Made by a program: the position numbers and the translations under genes | The notes under the pieces: generated by a model | Databases searched by the model: none | Seen by the model: the letters and a program-made list of their open reading frames with translations, nothing else | Told to the model about the DNA's origin: nothing | Part shown: piece by piece, positions 1 to 7,292 of the stretch | Layout of the letters: every line of letters starts with the position of its first letter | Position numbering within the stretch: position 1 is the first letter of the stretch | Source: Bacteroides sp. | Lineage (GTDB): Bacteria > Bacteroidota > Bacteroidia > Bacteroidales > Bacteroidaceae | Reading direction: 5' to 3' | Assembly: GCA_030151635.1 (NCBI GenBank) | Contig: JASLDF010000144.1 | Coordinates: 1 to 15,554, forward strand | Length of the DNA stretch: 15,554 bases

Positions 1-52
1 TTCGTTAATTAACATGTATTAACCGTCAATGAGGGAACTTTTCTTCTTTAGT

Positions 53-80
53 AACGTTCTAAATAGTGTAATTTGTAAAA
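53..80 (+). promoter_or_regulatory. weak candidate promoter of the peroxiredoxin gene
   Basis: TAATTTG at 69-75 resembles the Bacteroidota -7 element TAnnTTTG but is one base short. A poor TTAG at 48-51 lies 17 bases upstream in place of TTTG. It sits about 57 bases before the ATG in an otherwise featureless AT-rich leader. No OxyR-like dyad was recognised. This is a suggestion only. Confidence 0.25.
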
Positions 81-132
81 TGATAAGTTTTAAATAAACT
101 TTATAATAAACATAAACTAAAATTAGAAATTT

Positions 133-765
133 ATGAGATCACTAATTGGAAGAAAAGCGCCTAAATTCAATGCGGCAGCTGTAGTTAACGGTTACGAAAT
201 CGTTGAGAATTTTTCATTAGAACAATATATTGGTAAAAAATACGTTGTATTCTTCTTTTACCCAATGGACTTTACATTTGTATGCCCAACAGAACTTCAC
301 GCTTTCCAAGAAAAAGCAGCAGAGTTCGAAAAACGTGGTGTGCAACTAGTAGGATGTTCTGTTGACTCAGAACAATCTCACTTTGCTTGGTTAAACACTC
401 CAAAAAATCAAGGTGGTATCCAAGGTGTTAAATATCCAATCGTTGCTGACTTCTCTAAATCAATCTCAGAGAAATTTGGTGTGCTAGCAGGTTGCTACAA
501 ACCAGACGAAAATGGTGACTGGGAATGCGAAGGTGCTCCTGTAGCTTACCGTGGTCTATTCCTTATTGATAAAGAAGGTATGGTTCGTCACTCAGTAATC
601 AATGACCTTCCACTAGGTCGTAGCGTTGATGAGGCTATCCGTGTGGTTGATGCTCTACAACACTTCGAAGAATTTGGTGAAGTTTGTCCTGCAAACTGGT
701 CAAAAGGTGATAAAGCAATGAAAGGTTCACACGAAGGTGTAGCTGATTACCTAAGTAAAAAATAA
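133..765 (+). CDS. 2-Cys peroxiredoxin (AhpC/TSA family)
   Basis: Thiol peroxidase that reduces hydrogen peroxide and organic hydroperoxides in the cytoplasm. The active-site motif P-x-x-x-T-x-x-C is complete: P44, T48 and peroxidatic C51 in FTFVCPTE. Arg140 (AYRGLF) is the likely active-site arginine. C185 in GEVCPANW is the resolving cysteine, so this is a typical 2-Cys enzyme. The length of 210 aa is normal for the AhpC/Prx1 class. The usual GGLG motif reads GGIQG (94-98), and the C-terminal YF motif reads YL (206-207). In this family, loss of these motifs goes with resistance to over-oxidation, so a robust enzyme is inferred. The gene stands alone and has its own terminator. No ahpF follows, so the reductant (AhpF elsewhere or thioredoxin) is unknown. 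The symbol ahpC is plausible but is not assigned because other Prx1-class genes look alike. Confidence 0.93.
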   Translation: MRSLIGRKAPKFNAAAVVNGYEIVENFSLEQYIGKKYVVFFFYPMDFTFVCPTELHAFQEKAAEFEKRGVQLVGCSVDSEQSHFAWLNTPKNQGGIQGVKYPIVADFSKSISEKFGVLAGCYKPDENGDWECEGAPVAYRGLFLIDKEGMVRHSVINDLPLGRSVDEAIRVVDALQHFEEFGEVCPANWSKGDKAMKGSHEGVADYLSKK

Positions 766-810
766 GATAAAGGAAATTTCAAGAATTGAAATGCTTTTTA
801 TTTAACATAG

Positions 811-849
811 AAGGTAGCAAGGTGTAATAGCTTTTGCTACCTTTTTTTT
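811..849 (+). terminator. Rho-independent terminator after the peroxiredoxin gene
   Basis: A perfect 10-bp stem, AAGGTAGCAA (811-820) with TTGCTACCTT (834-843), closes a 13-base loop. It runs straight into eight T residues (842-849). It lies 46 bases after the stop codon and makes the peroxiredoxin gene monocistronic. Confidence 0.93.
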
Positions 850-1042
850 GTTTTATATTTTATATAAAGCTAGAGTATGCTACAAGTGGCTTATAAAGCG
901 AACTGTAAAAAGAGTACTTTTGAAGTATATGTAAGTAAATGTGCCCTTTTACTTCTGATTGCAAAGATTATAGATGAAATTTGTTTGATATCCTAAAATA
1001 TGAAGCTACAAATAATCGAAAAGATAATTTTCAAGTCTATAC
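850..1042. other. AT-rich intergenic region before ileS
   Basis: No credible gene, tRNA or riboswitch is visible. Two small adjacent hairpins occur: TACTT/AAGTA (915-919 with 923-927) and AAGTAAA/TTTACTT (933-939 with 948-954). The AAGTA and TACTT blocks could pair in alternative ways. They lie upstream of the best ileS promoter and so are probably not in its leader. No T-box features were seen. Confidence 0.5.
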
Positions 1043-1073
1043 TGTGAGAAAAGCAAATGATTTTGTAAATTTG
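1043..1073 (+). promoter_or_regulatory. promoter of ileS-dksA
   Basis: TAAATTTG at 1066-1073 is an exact match to the Bacteroidota -7 element TAnnTTTG. TGTG at 1043-1046, one mismatch from TTTG, is 19 bases upstream, which is the expected spacing. Transcription would start near 1080 and leave a leader of about 55 bases before the ATG at 1136. Confidence 0.65.
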
Positions 1074-1135
1074 CAACTTAATAAAATTGAACTCGCTTCA
1101 TAACTATTGTGTAATAGTAATTAATTCACATAATA

Positions 1136-4100
1136 ATGAATAAAAAATTTACTGAATATTCTCATTTAGACCTATCACAGGTTAATAAAGATATTCTTAA
1201 AAAATGGGACGAGAACGATGTGTTCTCAAGAAGTCTTACAGAACGTGAAGGCTGTCCGTCTTACGTTTTCTACGAAGGTCCACCATCTGCTAATGGTATG
1301 CCAGGTATTCACCATGTCATGGCTCGTGCAATTAAGGATATTTTCTGTCGATATAAAACAATGAAAGGTTTTCAAGTGAAACGTAAAGCAGGGTGGGATA
1401 CCCATGGTTTACCTGTTGAACTTGGGGTAGAAAAAGCATTGGGTATTACTAAAGAGGATATTGGTAAGAAAATTTCTGTTGCCGAATACAATGCAGCTTG
1501 CCGTAAGGACGTAATGAAATTCACCAAAGAGTGGGAAGATTTAACCCACAAAATGGGGTACTGGGTCGATATGTCTGATCCATATATCACTTACGACAAT
1601 CGCTACATTGAAACACTTTGGTGGTTATTGAAGCAAATGCACAAGAAAGGTTATTTGTATAAAGGATATACAATTCAACCTTATTCACCAGCTGCAGGTA
1701 CAGGTCTTAGCTCGCACGAATTGAACCAACCTGGTTGTTATCGTGACGTAAAAGACACAACTGTGGTGGCACAATTTGCCATCAAAACTCCAAAAGAAGA
1801 GATGACAAAATGGGGTAATCCATACTTCGTAGCTTGGACTACAACTCCATGGACTCTTCCTTCAAACACAGCTTTGTGTGTTGGTCCTAAGATTGATTAC
1901 GTAGCTGTACAAACTTATAATGCATACACAAGCTTGCCAATGACTGTTGTTTTGGCTAAAGCTCGTTTAAATAGTTACTTCAATCCTAAAGCAGCAGAAT
2001 TAGCTCTTGAAGATTACAAAGAAGGTGACAAACTTATTCCTTTCAAGGTCATTGCCGAATACAAAGGTAAAGACCTTGTTGATATGGAATATGAACAAAT
2101 TATTCCTTGGGTTACACCAGCAGAAGGTGCTTTCCGTGTTATTCTAGGTGACTATGTTACTACAGAAGATGGTACTGGTATCGTTCATATTGCTCCAACT
2201 TTTGGTGCTGATGATGCTCAAGTGGCGAAAGCTGCCGGTGTTCCTCCATTGCAGTTAATTAGCAAAAAAGGAGAATTACGTCCGATGGTTGATTTAACAG
2301 GTAAATTCTATACTCTTGATGAGTTGGATGCTGATTTTGTTAAAAACCAAGTAAACGTAGAGCTTTATAAGGAATATGCAGGTCGTTTTGTGAAAAATGA
2401 TTACGATCCTACACTAACAGAAAAAGATGAATCGCTTGATGTTGTTATCTGCATGATGTTGAAACAAAACAACCAAGCATTCAAAATTGAAAAATATACA
2501 CACAATTATCCACACTGTTGGAGAACCGATAAACCAATTCTTTACTATCCACTTGATAGTTGGTTCATTAAATCTACTGCTTGTAAAGAGCGCATGATGG
2601 AATTGAATAAAGAAATCAATTGGAAACCAGAATCTACTGGTACGGGCCGTTTTGGTAAATGGTTGGAAAACTTGAACGATTGGAACTTGAGCCGTTCTCG
2701 TTATTGGGGCACTCCATTACCTATCTGGAGAACAGAGGAAGGTGATGAGGAAATCTGCATCGAATCGGTTGAAGAATTGTACAACGAAATTGAGAAATCA
2801 GTGAAAGCTGGCTTCATGACATCAAACCCATACAAGGACAAAGGTTTCGTTCCAGGTCAATACGCAGCTGATAACTACGACAAAATAGACTTGCACCGTC
2901 CTTACGTAGATGATATCATCTTGGTATCTTCTAAAGGTGATGCAATGAAACGAGAAACAGACCTTATTGATGTTTGGTTTGACTCTGGTGCAATGCCTTA
3001 CGCTCAAATTCACTATCCATTTGAAAATAAAGATTTACTTGATAAACACAGTGTTTATCCTGCAGATTTTATTGCTGAGGGTGTTGACCAAACACGTGGT
3101 TGGTTCTTTACACTTCATGCAATTGCAACAATGGTATTTGATACAAAAGCCTATAAGAATGTAATTTCTAATGGTCTAGTATTAGATAAGAATGGTAACA
3201 AAATGTCTAAACGTTTAGGTAATGGTGTCGACCCATTCTCAGCAATTGAGAAATACGGTTCAGACCCACTTCGTTGGTACATGATTACTAACTCTGCTCC
3301 ATGGGATAACTTGAAGTTTGATGTGGATGGAATTGAAGAAGTGCGCCGTAAATTCTTCGGAACACTCTACAATACTTATTCATTCTTTGCACTATATGCG
3401 AACGTAGATGGCTTTAAGTATGCAGAGAATAACATTGATGCAAGCAAACGTCCAGAAATTGATCGTTGGATTATTTCACTCCTAAATTCTTTAATCAAAG
3501 ATGTACAAGAGTGTTATGAAACGTACGAACCTACGAAAGCTGGTCGTATGATTTCAGACTTTGTAAACGATCATCTATCTAACTGGTATGTTCGTTTAAA
3601 CCGTAAACGTTTCTGGGGTGGAGAATACTCAGATGATAAGATTTCTGCATATCAAACTCTTTATACTTGTCTAGAAACCGTAGCTAAATTGATGGCACCA
3701 ATATCTCCGTTCTATTCGGATATGTTGTACCATGACATGGCTTCTATCAAGGTAGGAGAAGATGTTCAATCTGTTCACCTGTCAACGTTCCCAACTTTTG
3801 ATGAAAAACTAATTGATAAAACGCTAGAAGAGCAAATGAAAATGGCTCAACAAGTAACATCAATGGTTCTAGCATTGCGCCGTAAAGTGAATATCAAAGT
3901 ACGTCAACCATTGCAAGGTATCATCGTACCGATTACCGATGAGGCTCAACAAGCTCATATCGAAGCTGTAAAAGAGCTAATTAAAAACGAGGTAAATATT
4001 AAAGACCTTAAGTTTGTAGGTGCAGATTCGGGTGTATTGGTGAAAGGTGTTAAGTGTGACTTTAAAAAACTAGGACCTAAGTTTGGCAAACGCATGAAGG

Positions 4101-4561
4101 CTGTTGCAAATTATGTAGCTACCCTTGAGCAAGAACAAATCTTGGAACTAGAGAGAAATGGAACACTGGAATTACCATTGGCTGATGGTCCTGCAGAACT
4201 TTCGTTAAGTGATGTAGAGGTATTTAGTGAAGATATTCCAGGTTGGTTGGTTGCTAATGAAGGAACATTGACGATTGCGCTTGATGTAACTTTAACCGAC
4301 GAATTAAAGAAAGAGGGTATCGCTCGTGAATTAGTAAATCGTATCCAAAATCTTCGTAAGTCTAGCGGTTTCGAAATCGTTGACAAGATAAACATTGTGT
4401 TGTCTAAAAATGAAGAAATTAATGATGCGGTAAAAGAAAATAAGAACTATATTTGTAATCAAGTGCTAGGCAATTCACTAGAACTTGTTGATGAAGTGCA
4501 AGGTGGTGAAGAACTTGATTTTGAAGAATATAAATTATTTATCAAAATAAATAAAGCCTAA
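1136..4561 (+). CDS. ileS: isoleucyl-tRNA synthetase, type 2, with swapped GxHH signature
   Basis: Class I synthetase that charges tRNA-Ile with isoleucine in the cytosol. The 1141 aa length and motif style are those of the type-2 (eukaryote-like) IleRS group. PPSANGMPGIHH ends at residue 60, so the H-x-G-H signature reads G57-I58-H59-H60, with its first and third positions exchanged. The CP1 editing domain is intact: WTTTPWTLPSN at 234-244 and HIAPTFGADD at 351-360. The catalytic core continues with DVWFDSGAMPYA (612-623), EGVDQTRGWFF (648-658) and a KMSKS loop written KMSKR (689-693). The rest is the anticodon-binding and C-terminal region. The start MNKKFTEYSHLDLS is the natural family start and follows a good promoter. 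The dksA-like gene follows 34 bases downstream with no terminator between, so the two are probably co-transcribed. The GxHH form is known from mupirocin-hyper-resistant IleRS2 enzymes. That this protein is resistant is inferred. Confidence 0.98.
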   Translation: MNKKFTEYSHLDLSQVNKDILKKWDENDVFSRSLTEREGCPSYVFYEGPPSANGMPGIHHVMARAIKDIFCRYKTMKGFQVKRKAGWDTHGLPVELGVEKALGITKEDIGKKISVAEYNAACRKDVMKFTKEWEDLTHKMGYWVDMSDPYITYDNRYIETLWWLLKQMHKKGYLYKGYTIQPYSPAAGTGLSSHELNQPGCYRDVKDTTVVAQFAIKTPKEEMTKWGNPYFVAWTTTPWTLPSNTALCVGPKIDYVAVQTYNAYTSLPMTVVLAKARLNSYFNPKAAELALEDYKEGDKLIPFKVIAEYKGKDLVDMEYEQIIPWVTPAEGAFRVILGDYVTTEDGTGIVHIAPTFGADDAQVAKAAGVPPLQLISKKGELRPMVDLTGKFYTLDELDADFVKNQVNVELYKEYAGRFVKNDYDPTLTEKDESLDVVICMMLKQNNQAFKIEKYTHNYPHCWRTDKPILYYPLDSWFIKSTACKERMMELNKEINWKPESTGTGRFGKWLENLNDWNLSRSRYWGTPLPIWRTEEGDEEICIESVEELYNEIEKSVKAGFMTSNPYKDKGFVPGQYAADNYDKIDLHRPYVDDIILVSSKGDAMKRETDLIDVWFDSGAMPYAQIHYPFENKDLLDKHSVYPADFIAEGVDQTRGWFFTLHAIATMVFDTKAYKNVISNGLVLDKNGNKMSKRLGNGVDPFSAIEKYGSDPLRWYMITNSAPWDNLKFDVDGIEEVRRKFFGTLYNTYSFFALYANVDGFKYAENNIDASKRPEIDRWIISLLNSLIKDVQECYETYEPTKAGRMISDFVNDHLSNWYVRLNRKRFWGGEYSDDKISAYQTLYTCLETVAKLMAPISPFYSDMLYHDMASIKVGEDVQSVHLSTFPTFDEKLIDKTLEEQMKMAQQVTSMVLALRRKVNIKVRQPLQGIIVPITDEAQQAHIEAVKELIKNEVNIKDLKFVGADSGVLVKGVKCDFKKLGPKFGKRMKAVANYVATLEQEQILELERNGTLELPLADGPAELSLSDVEVFSEDIPGWLVANEGTLTIALDVTLTDELKKEGIARELVNRIQNLRKSSGFEIVDKINIVLSKNEEINDAVKENKNYICNQVLGNSLELVDEVQGGEELDFEEYKLFIKINKA

Positions 4562-4595
4562 AAACACAACACTAACCTTTTTAAAAATTTAATCT

Positions 4596-4976
4596 ATGGC
4601 TGAAAAGACTCGTTATAGTGATGCCGAATTAGAAGAATTCCGCACTATTATTGAAGATAAACTACAAGTGGCTCAAAAAGAGTATGACCAACTTAAAAAG
4701 AGCATTATGGGTACTGATGGAAACGACACAAACGACACATCACCTACCTATAAAGTATTGGAAGATGGTTCTGACAGTTTATCAAAAGAGGAAAGTTCTC
4801 GCTCTGCACAGCGACAAATGAAGTTTATCCAAGGACTGCAAGCGGCTTTAGTTCGTATCAGTAATAAAACCTATGGAATTTGCCGTGAAACCGGCAAGTT
4901 GATTCCTGCGGAAAGATTACGAGCTGTACCTCACGCAACCTTGAGTATAGAAGCAAAAATGAATGAAAGAAAGTAA
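4596..4976 (+). CDS. DksA/TraR-family regulator with degenerate zinc finger
   Basis: Small RNA-polymerase secondary-channel regulator of the DksA/TraR type (126 aa), expected to act with ppGpp on transcription initiation. Residues about 8-38 and 62-90 form the two helices of the coiled-coil hairpin. D57 and D60 (DGSD) lie at the turn, where DksA carries its functional D-x-x-D tip; this match is inferred. The zinc finger CxxC-N17-CxxC is reduced to C96-x-x-T99, then 17 residues, then S117-x-x-A120. The fold motif around it (GICRETGKLIPAERL, ATLSIEA) is kept. One cysteine plus T is the pattern of zinc-independent DksA2 in Pseudomonas. The gene sits between ileS and a strong terminator, linking synthesis of a charging enzyme with a stringent-response effector. 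Family assignment is firm; the exact regulatory role is not known. Confidence 0.9.
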   Translation: MAEKTRYSDAELEEFRTIIEDKLQVAQKEYDQLKKSIMGTDGNDTNDTSPTYKVLEDGSDSLSKEESSRSAQRQMKFIQGLQAALVRISNKTYGICRETGKLIPAERLRAVPHATLSIEAKMNERK

Positions 4977-4994
4977 TTTATTTGCATAAATAGT

Positions 4995-5043
4995 AAAGTT
5001 GAAGGTTGACTCTAACAAGTCGGCCTTCAACTTTTGTTTTTTT
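4995..5043 (+). terminator. strong Rho-independent terminator after the dksA-like gene
   Basis: A 17-bp stem runs from AAAGTTGAAGGTTGACT (4995-5011) to 5018-5034, with a CTAACA loop and two G-T wobbles. A T-rich tail (TTTTGTTTTTTT) follows. It separates the ileS-dksA transcript from lspA. The gap between it and the lspA start is only 36 bases and no good promoter match was found there. Confidence 0.95.
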
Positions 5044-5079
5044 ATGCCATTGTAATATTTATATTAAATTGAACCGTAA

Positions 5080-5691
5080 ATGAGTAAAGCTATATCTAAA
5101 GGTAAATTGGCCTTAGCAACTATCTTTTCAATCTTGATAATTGATCAAGTAATAAAAATATGGGTAAAATTGTCAATGAATTGGCACGAATCAATTCATA
5201 TCACGAATTGGTTTCAAATATTCTTTACCGAGAATAATGGAATGGCTTTTGGTATGGAAATTGGTGGCAAACTATTCTTAACCCTATTTAGAATTGTTGT
5301 AGTCTGCATTTTGGGTTGGTATCTTTATAAGATAGTAAAAGAGAAGAAGAAGACAGGATATATAATGTGTTTCTCTTTAATTTTTGCTGGTGCCATTGGT
5401 AATATCATTGATAGTGTATTTTATGGTGTATTATTCAGTGATAGCACATTACGTGGCGTAGCAACATTTTTACCAGAAGGTGGAGGTTATGCTCCATTGT
5501 TTTATGGTCGTGTTGTAGACATGTTTTATTTCCCAATTATAGAGACTAATTGGCCTTCTTGGATGCCTTTCATTGGCGGAGATCATTTCATCTTCTTTAG
5601 TCCAATCTTCAACTTCGCAGATGCTGCCATTAGTTGTGGAATGATTGCTTTAATCATTTTCTATCGTCATTATTTTTCTAAAAAAGGATAA
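5080..5691 (+). CDS. lspA: lipoprotein signal peptidase (signal peptidase II)
   Basis: Inner-membrane aspartyl protease that removes the signal peptide of prolipoproteins at the lipid-modified cysteine. Four membrane segments are visible, near 9-27, 64-84, 95-113 and 174-196. Family motifs are present in order: D22-Q23, ENNGMAFG (51-58), GAIGNIIDS (104-112, with N108 and D111), RVVDM (144-148, D147) and FNFADAA (177-183, N178 and D181). The aspartates of the last two form the catalytic pair in LspA structures. At 203 aa it is longer than the roughly 160-170 aa proteobacterial enzymes. The extra length is a loop of about 30 residues between 113 and 143, rich in G and P, as usual in Bacteroidota. 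The next gene encodes a lipoprotein, itself a substrate, 37 bases downstream in the same transcript. Substrates also include the TamL and fimbrial lipoproteins of this window. Confidence 0.97.
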   Translation: MSKAISKGKLALATIFSILIIDQVIKIWVKLSMNWHESIHITNWFQIFFTENNGMAFGMEIGGKLFLTLFRIVVVCILGWYLYKIVKEKKKTGYIMCFSLIFAGAIGNIIDSVFYGVLFSDSTLRGVATFLPEGGGYAPLFYGRVVDMFYFPIIETNWPSWMPFIGGDHFIFFSPIFNFADAAISCGMIALIIFYRHYFSKKG

Positions 5692-5728
5692 TGATTAATT
5701 GCAGTAACTTAGTTCAATACATAGTTAA

Positions 5729-6613
5729 ATGAAGAAATATTTTAGTTACATAAAGAGTAGTCCATTACCCATACTATTTGTATTGGTACTTGTGTTGTTT
5801 TCTTGTACTGGTAGACCTAGTAATGTATTAGCTCCAGACAAGATGGAACAAGTTCTTTATGAATATCATCTGGCTAAAGCATTAGCAGATCAAAATAAGT
5901 ATGAACAACGCTATAGAACACCTCTGTACATTCAGGATGTTTTGGATAAAAATGGAGTTACGTTAGCTGAGTTTGACTCAAGCATGGTTTGGTATAGTAG
6001 AAGATTACCCGAACTTTCGGAAATGTATAAATCGGTATCTACTCGTCTGGAGGGAGAGAAAACGGTTCTAGATAGCTTAGTAATTAAGCGTTTCGAAACT
6101 AAAATTACTACACTTCCAGGTGATACAGTTGATATCTGGTCTTGGAAACGAGCGTATCGATTTACAGGTGCACCTTTAAATAACTATTTTTATTATTCAT
6201 TGCAAGCCGATGATAATTTCAAGAAAGGTGATACTTTTCAATTCTATTTAAGTGCAAAGTATTTAAACCTAACAAAAGACTCGATAGATGTGGCTTATCA
6301 TGGTACAGCTGGATTGGTATTGACTTTTGGGGATGGAAAACGGTTGGTTGAGACTTTGCCTATTTTAAATGATACGGTTTTATCATTGACTCTTAAAGGA
6401 GACTCTTTGGCGACTTTAGTTGGATTGAATGGATACTTTTATTATCCAGCTCAAACCGATAATCGTATTCTATTTATTGATTCAGTAGCTCTTCAAAGAA
6501 TGAGTTTGGTCAATGAATTTTCTTTAAAAACAGACTCTTTAGAAGTTGATAGCTTATTGTCACCTAGTTCTACTAAAGGATTAGAAGTTCAGATGAGTGA
6601 AGCTGTAGAATAA
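5729..6613 (+). CDS. DUF4296 family lipoprotein
   Basis: Predicted lipoprotein of 294 aa. The signal peptide has basic residues at 2-3 and 9, a hydrophobic core at 13-24, and a lipobox VLFSC with lipidated C26. Residues about 33-115 match the style of DUF4296 (NVLAPDKMEQVLYEYHLAKA), a helical domain common in Bacteroidota lipoproteins. The C-terminal half (about 120-290) looks beta-rich, with alternating hydrophobic residues and many D, S and T, and has no motif I can name. No catalytic residues are apparent. It follows lspA directly, an arrangement I recognise from Bacteroidota genomes, and ends in a strong terminator. Function is unknown; an envelope location facing the periplasm is inferred. 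Confidence 0.85.
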   Translation: MKKYFSYIKSSPLPILFVLVLVLFSCTGRPSNVLAPDKMEQVLYEYHLAKALADQNKYEQRYRTPLYIQDVLDKNGVTLAEFDSSMVWYSRRLPELSEMYKSVSTRLEGEKTVLDSLVIKRFETKITTLPGDTVDIWSWKRAYRFTGAPLNNYFYYSLQADDNFKKGDTFQFYLSAKYLNLTKDSIDVAYHGTAGLVLTFGDGKRLVETLPILNDTVLSLTLKGDSLATLVGLNGYFYYPAQTDNRILFIDSVALQRMSLVNEFSLKTDSLEVDSLLSPSSTKGLEVQMSEAVE

Positions 6614-6623
6614 CAGGATATTC

Positions 6624-6678
6624 AAAAAAATAACAGAGCCACTAATTATACTTAATTAGTGGCTCTGTTATTTTTTTT
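6624..6678. terminator. bidirectional terminator between convergent genes
   Basis: A perfect 18-bp stem (TAACAGAGCCACTAATTA, 6631-6648, with 6653-6670) has a four-base TACT loop. It is flanked by AAAAAAA on the left and TTTTTTTT on the right, so the duplex can extend to about 25 bp and both strands end in a T tract. It serves the DUF4296 lipoprotein gene on plus and the small unknown gene on minus, whose stop codon is only about 5 bases away. Confidence 0.95.
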
Positions 6679-6682
6679 GACT

Positions 6683-7159
6683 TTATTTTTTGACTCCTTT
6701 ATGAATAAAAGAATAAAAATCATCTTTCACATTTCCTAGCTTCTCATCGATATAATGTATTACATTTGCTTTAGCCATGTTTACTAGATTTAAGCTATCT
6801 CCCGTATAGCGATCAATGTTTGCTTCCGAGAATTTACAACAATAACTAAAGTTCGATTTATCTTCACAGAACTGATTAACCAACGGTTTAATTTTTTTGA
6901 GTTGTTCAACTTTATCTTTGTGCTGTTGATTTGAAAATGTGTTGGTGTCTTCAAGGTAAATGGTTTGATGACCTTGATGCATATCATCATACAAGCTTTT
7001 TGCAAGCTCGTGTTCCAATAAAGGTTTATTAGGAATAATTTCTGCTTTAATTTGGACTTCTGCAATCGTAGACTGGGCAGTTTCATTAATAATAGATACC
7101 TCCCAGCCTTTGTATGAAAAGTGGCATGGGAAATTTAGGTTAGTAGGTTTCATAGGCAT
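6683..7159 (-). CDS. hypothetical protein, no family recognised
   Basis: Unrecognised protein of 158 aa from the chosen ATG at 7157-7159 (MPMKPTNLNF). The frame stays open upstream to a TTG at 7205-7207 that would add 16 residues. ATG is preferred because AAGA and an AT-rich stretch precede it, and the extra residues have no conserved look. A second ATG lies two codons further in. There is no signal peptide or membrane segment, so it is probably cytosolic. The N-terminal third looks beta-rich (FSYKGWEVSIIN, AEVQIKAEII). The rest is helical, polar and lysine-rich, and ends in KGVKK. Cysteines fall at 12, 98, 107 and 108. The gene is about 130 bases downstream of the methyltransferase stop, with an inverted repeat in the gap, and ends at the bidirectional terminator. 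No function is proposed. It has the normal look of a real gene: good length, terminator and host-like composition. Confidence 0.7.
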   Translation of the reverse strand: MPMKPTNLNFPCHFSYKGWEVSIINETAQSTIAEVQIKAEIIPNKPLLEHELAKSLYDDMHQGHQTIYLEDTNTFSNQQHKDKVEQLKKIKPLVNQFCEDKSNFSYCCKFSEANIDRYTGDSLNLVNMAKANVIHYIDEKLGNVKDDFYSFIHKGVKK

Positions 7160-7227
7160 TCTTAATTTATAGGTTAATGGTTTAATATATCTGCTGTAAG
7201 TGTTCAATCACGGTACTAAGTTGCCTG

Positions 7228-7251
7228 CTTAATGTGTTTGCGTACATTAAG
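7228..7251. promoter_or_regulatory. inverted repeat upstream of the small hypothetical gene
   Basis: CTTAATGT (7228-7235) and ACATTAAG (7244-7251) are perfect 8-base arms around an 8-base spacer. There is no T tract after it on either strand, so it is not a clear terminator. It lies about 70 bases before the start of the minus-strand hypothetical gene and 40 bases after the methyltransferase stop. An operator or a processing hairpin is possible. Confidence 0.4.
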
Positions 7252-7292
7252 TTATCGTGTCCTACTAATATATAATAAAAAATAGAGAAAGC

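Noticed and set aside
850..1135. T-box or other riboswitch in the ileS leader
   Set aside because: No T-box conserved sequence, no terminator/antiterminator pair and a leader of only about 55 bases from the best promoter.
1372..1590. Minus-strand open frame inside ileS
   Set aside because: It lies wholly within a well-supported synthetase gene and has no recognisable motif; it is the antisense shadow of the real frame. The same holds for antisense frames at 2822-3013 and 4111-4395, and for the plus-frame overlap at 2967-3164.
6790..7086. Alternative minus-strand frame of 98 codons within the small hypothetical gene
   Set aside because: It is lysine- and leucine-rich low-information sequence in another frame. 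The longer frame has the better composition and reaches the terminator.
7160..7207. TTG start extending the hypothetical protein by 16 residues
   Set aside because: The ATG at 7157-7159 has a better upstream sequence. TTG starts are rare, though this one cannot be excluded.
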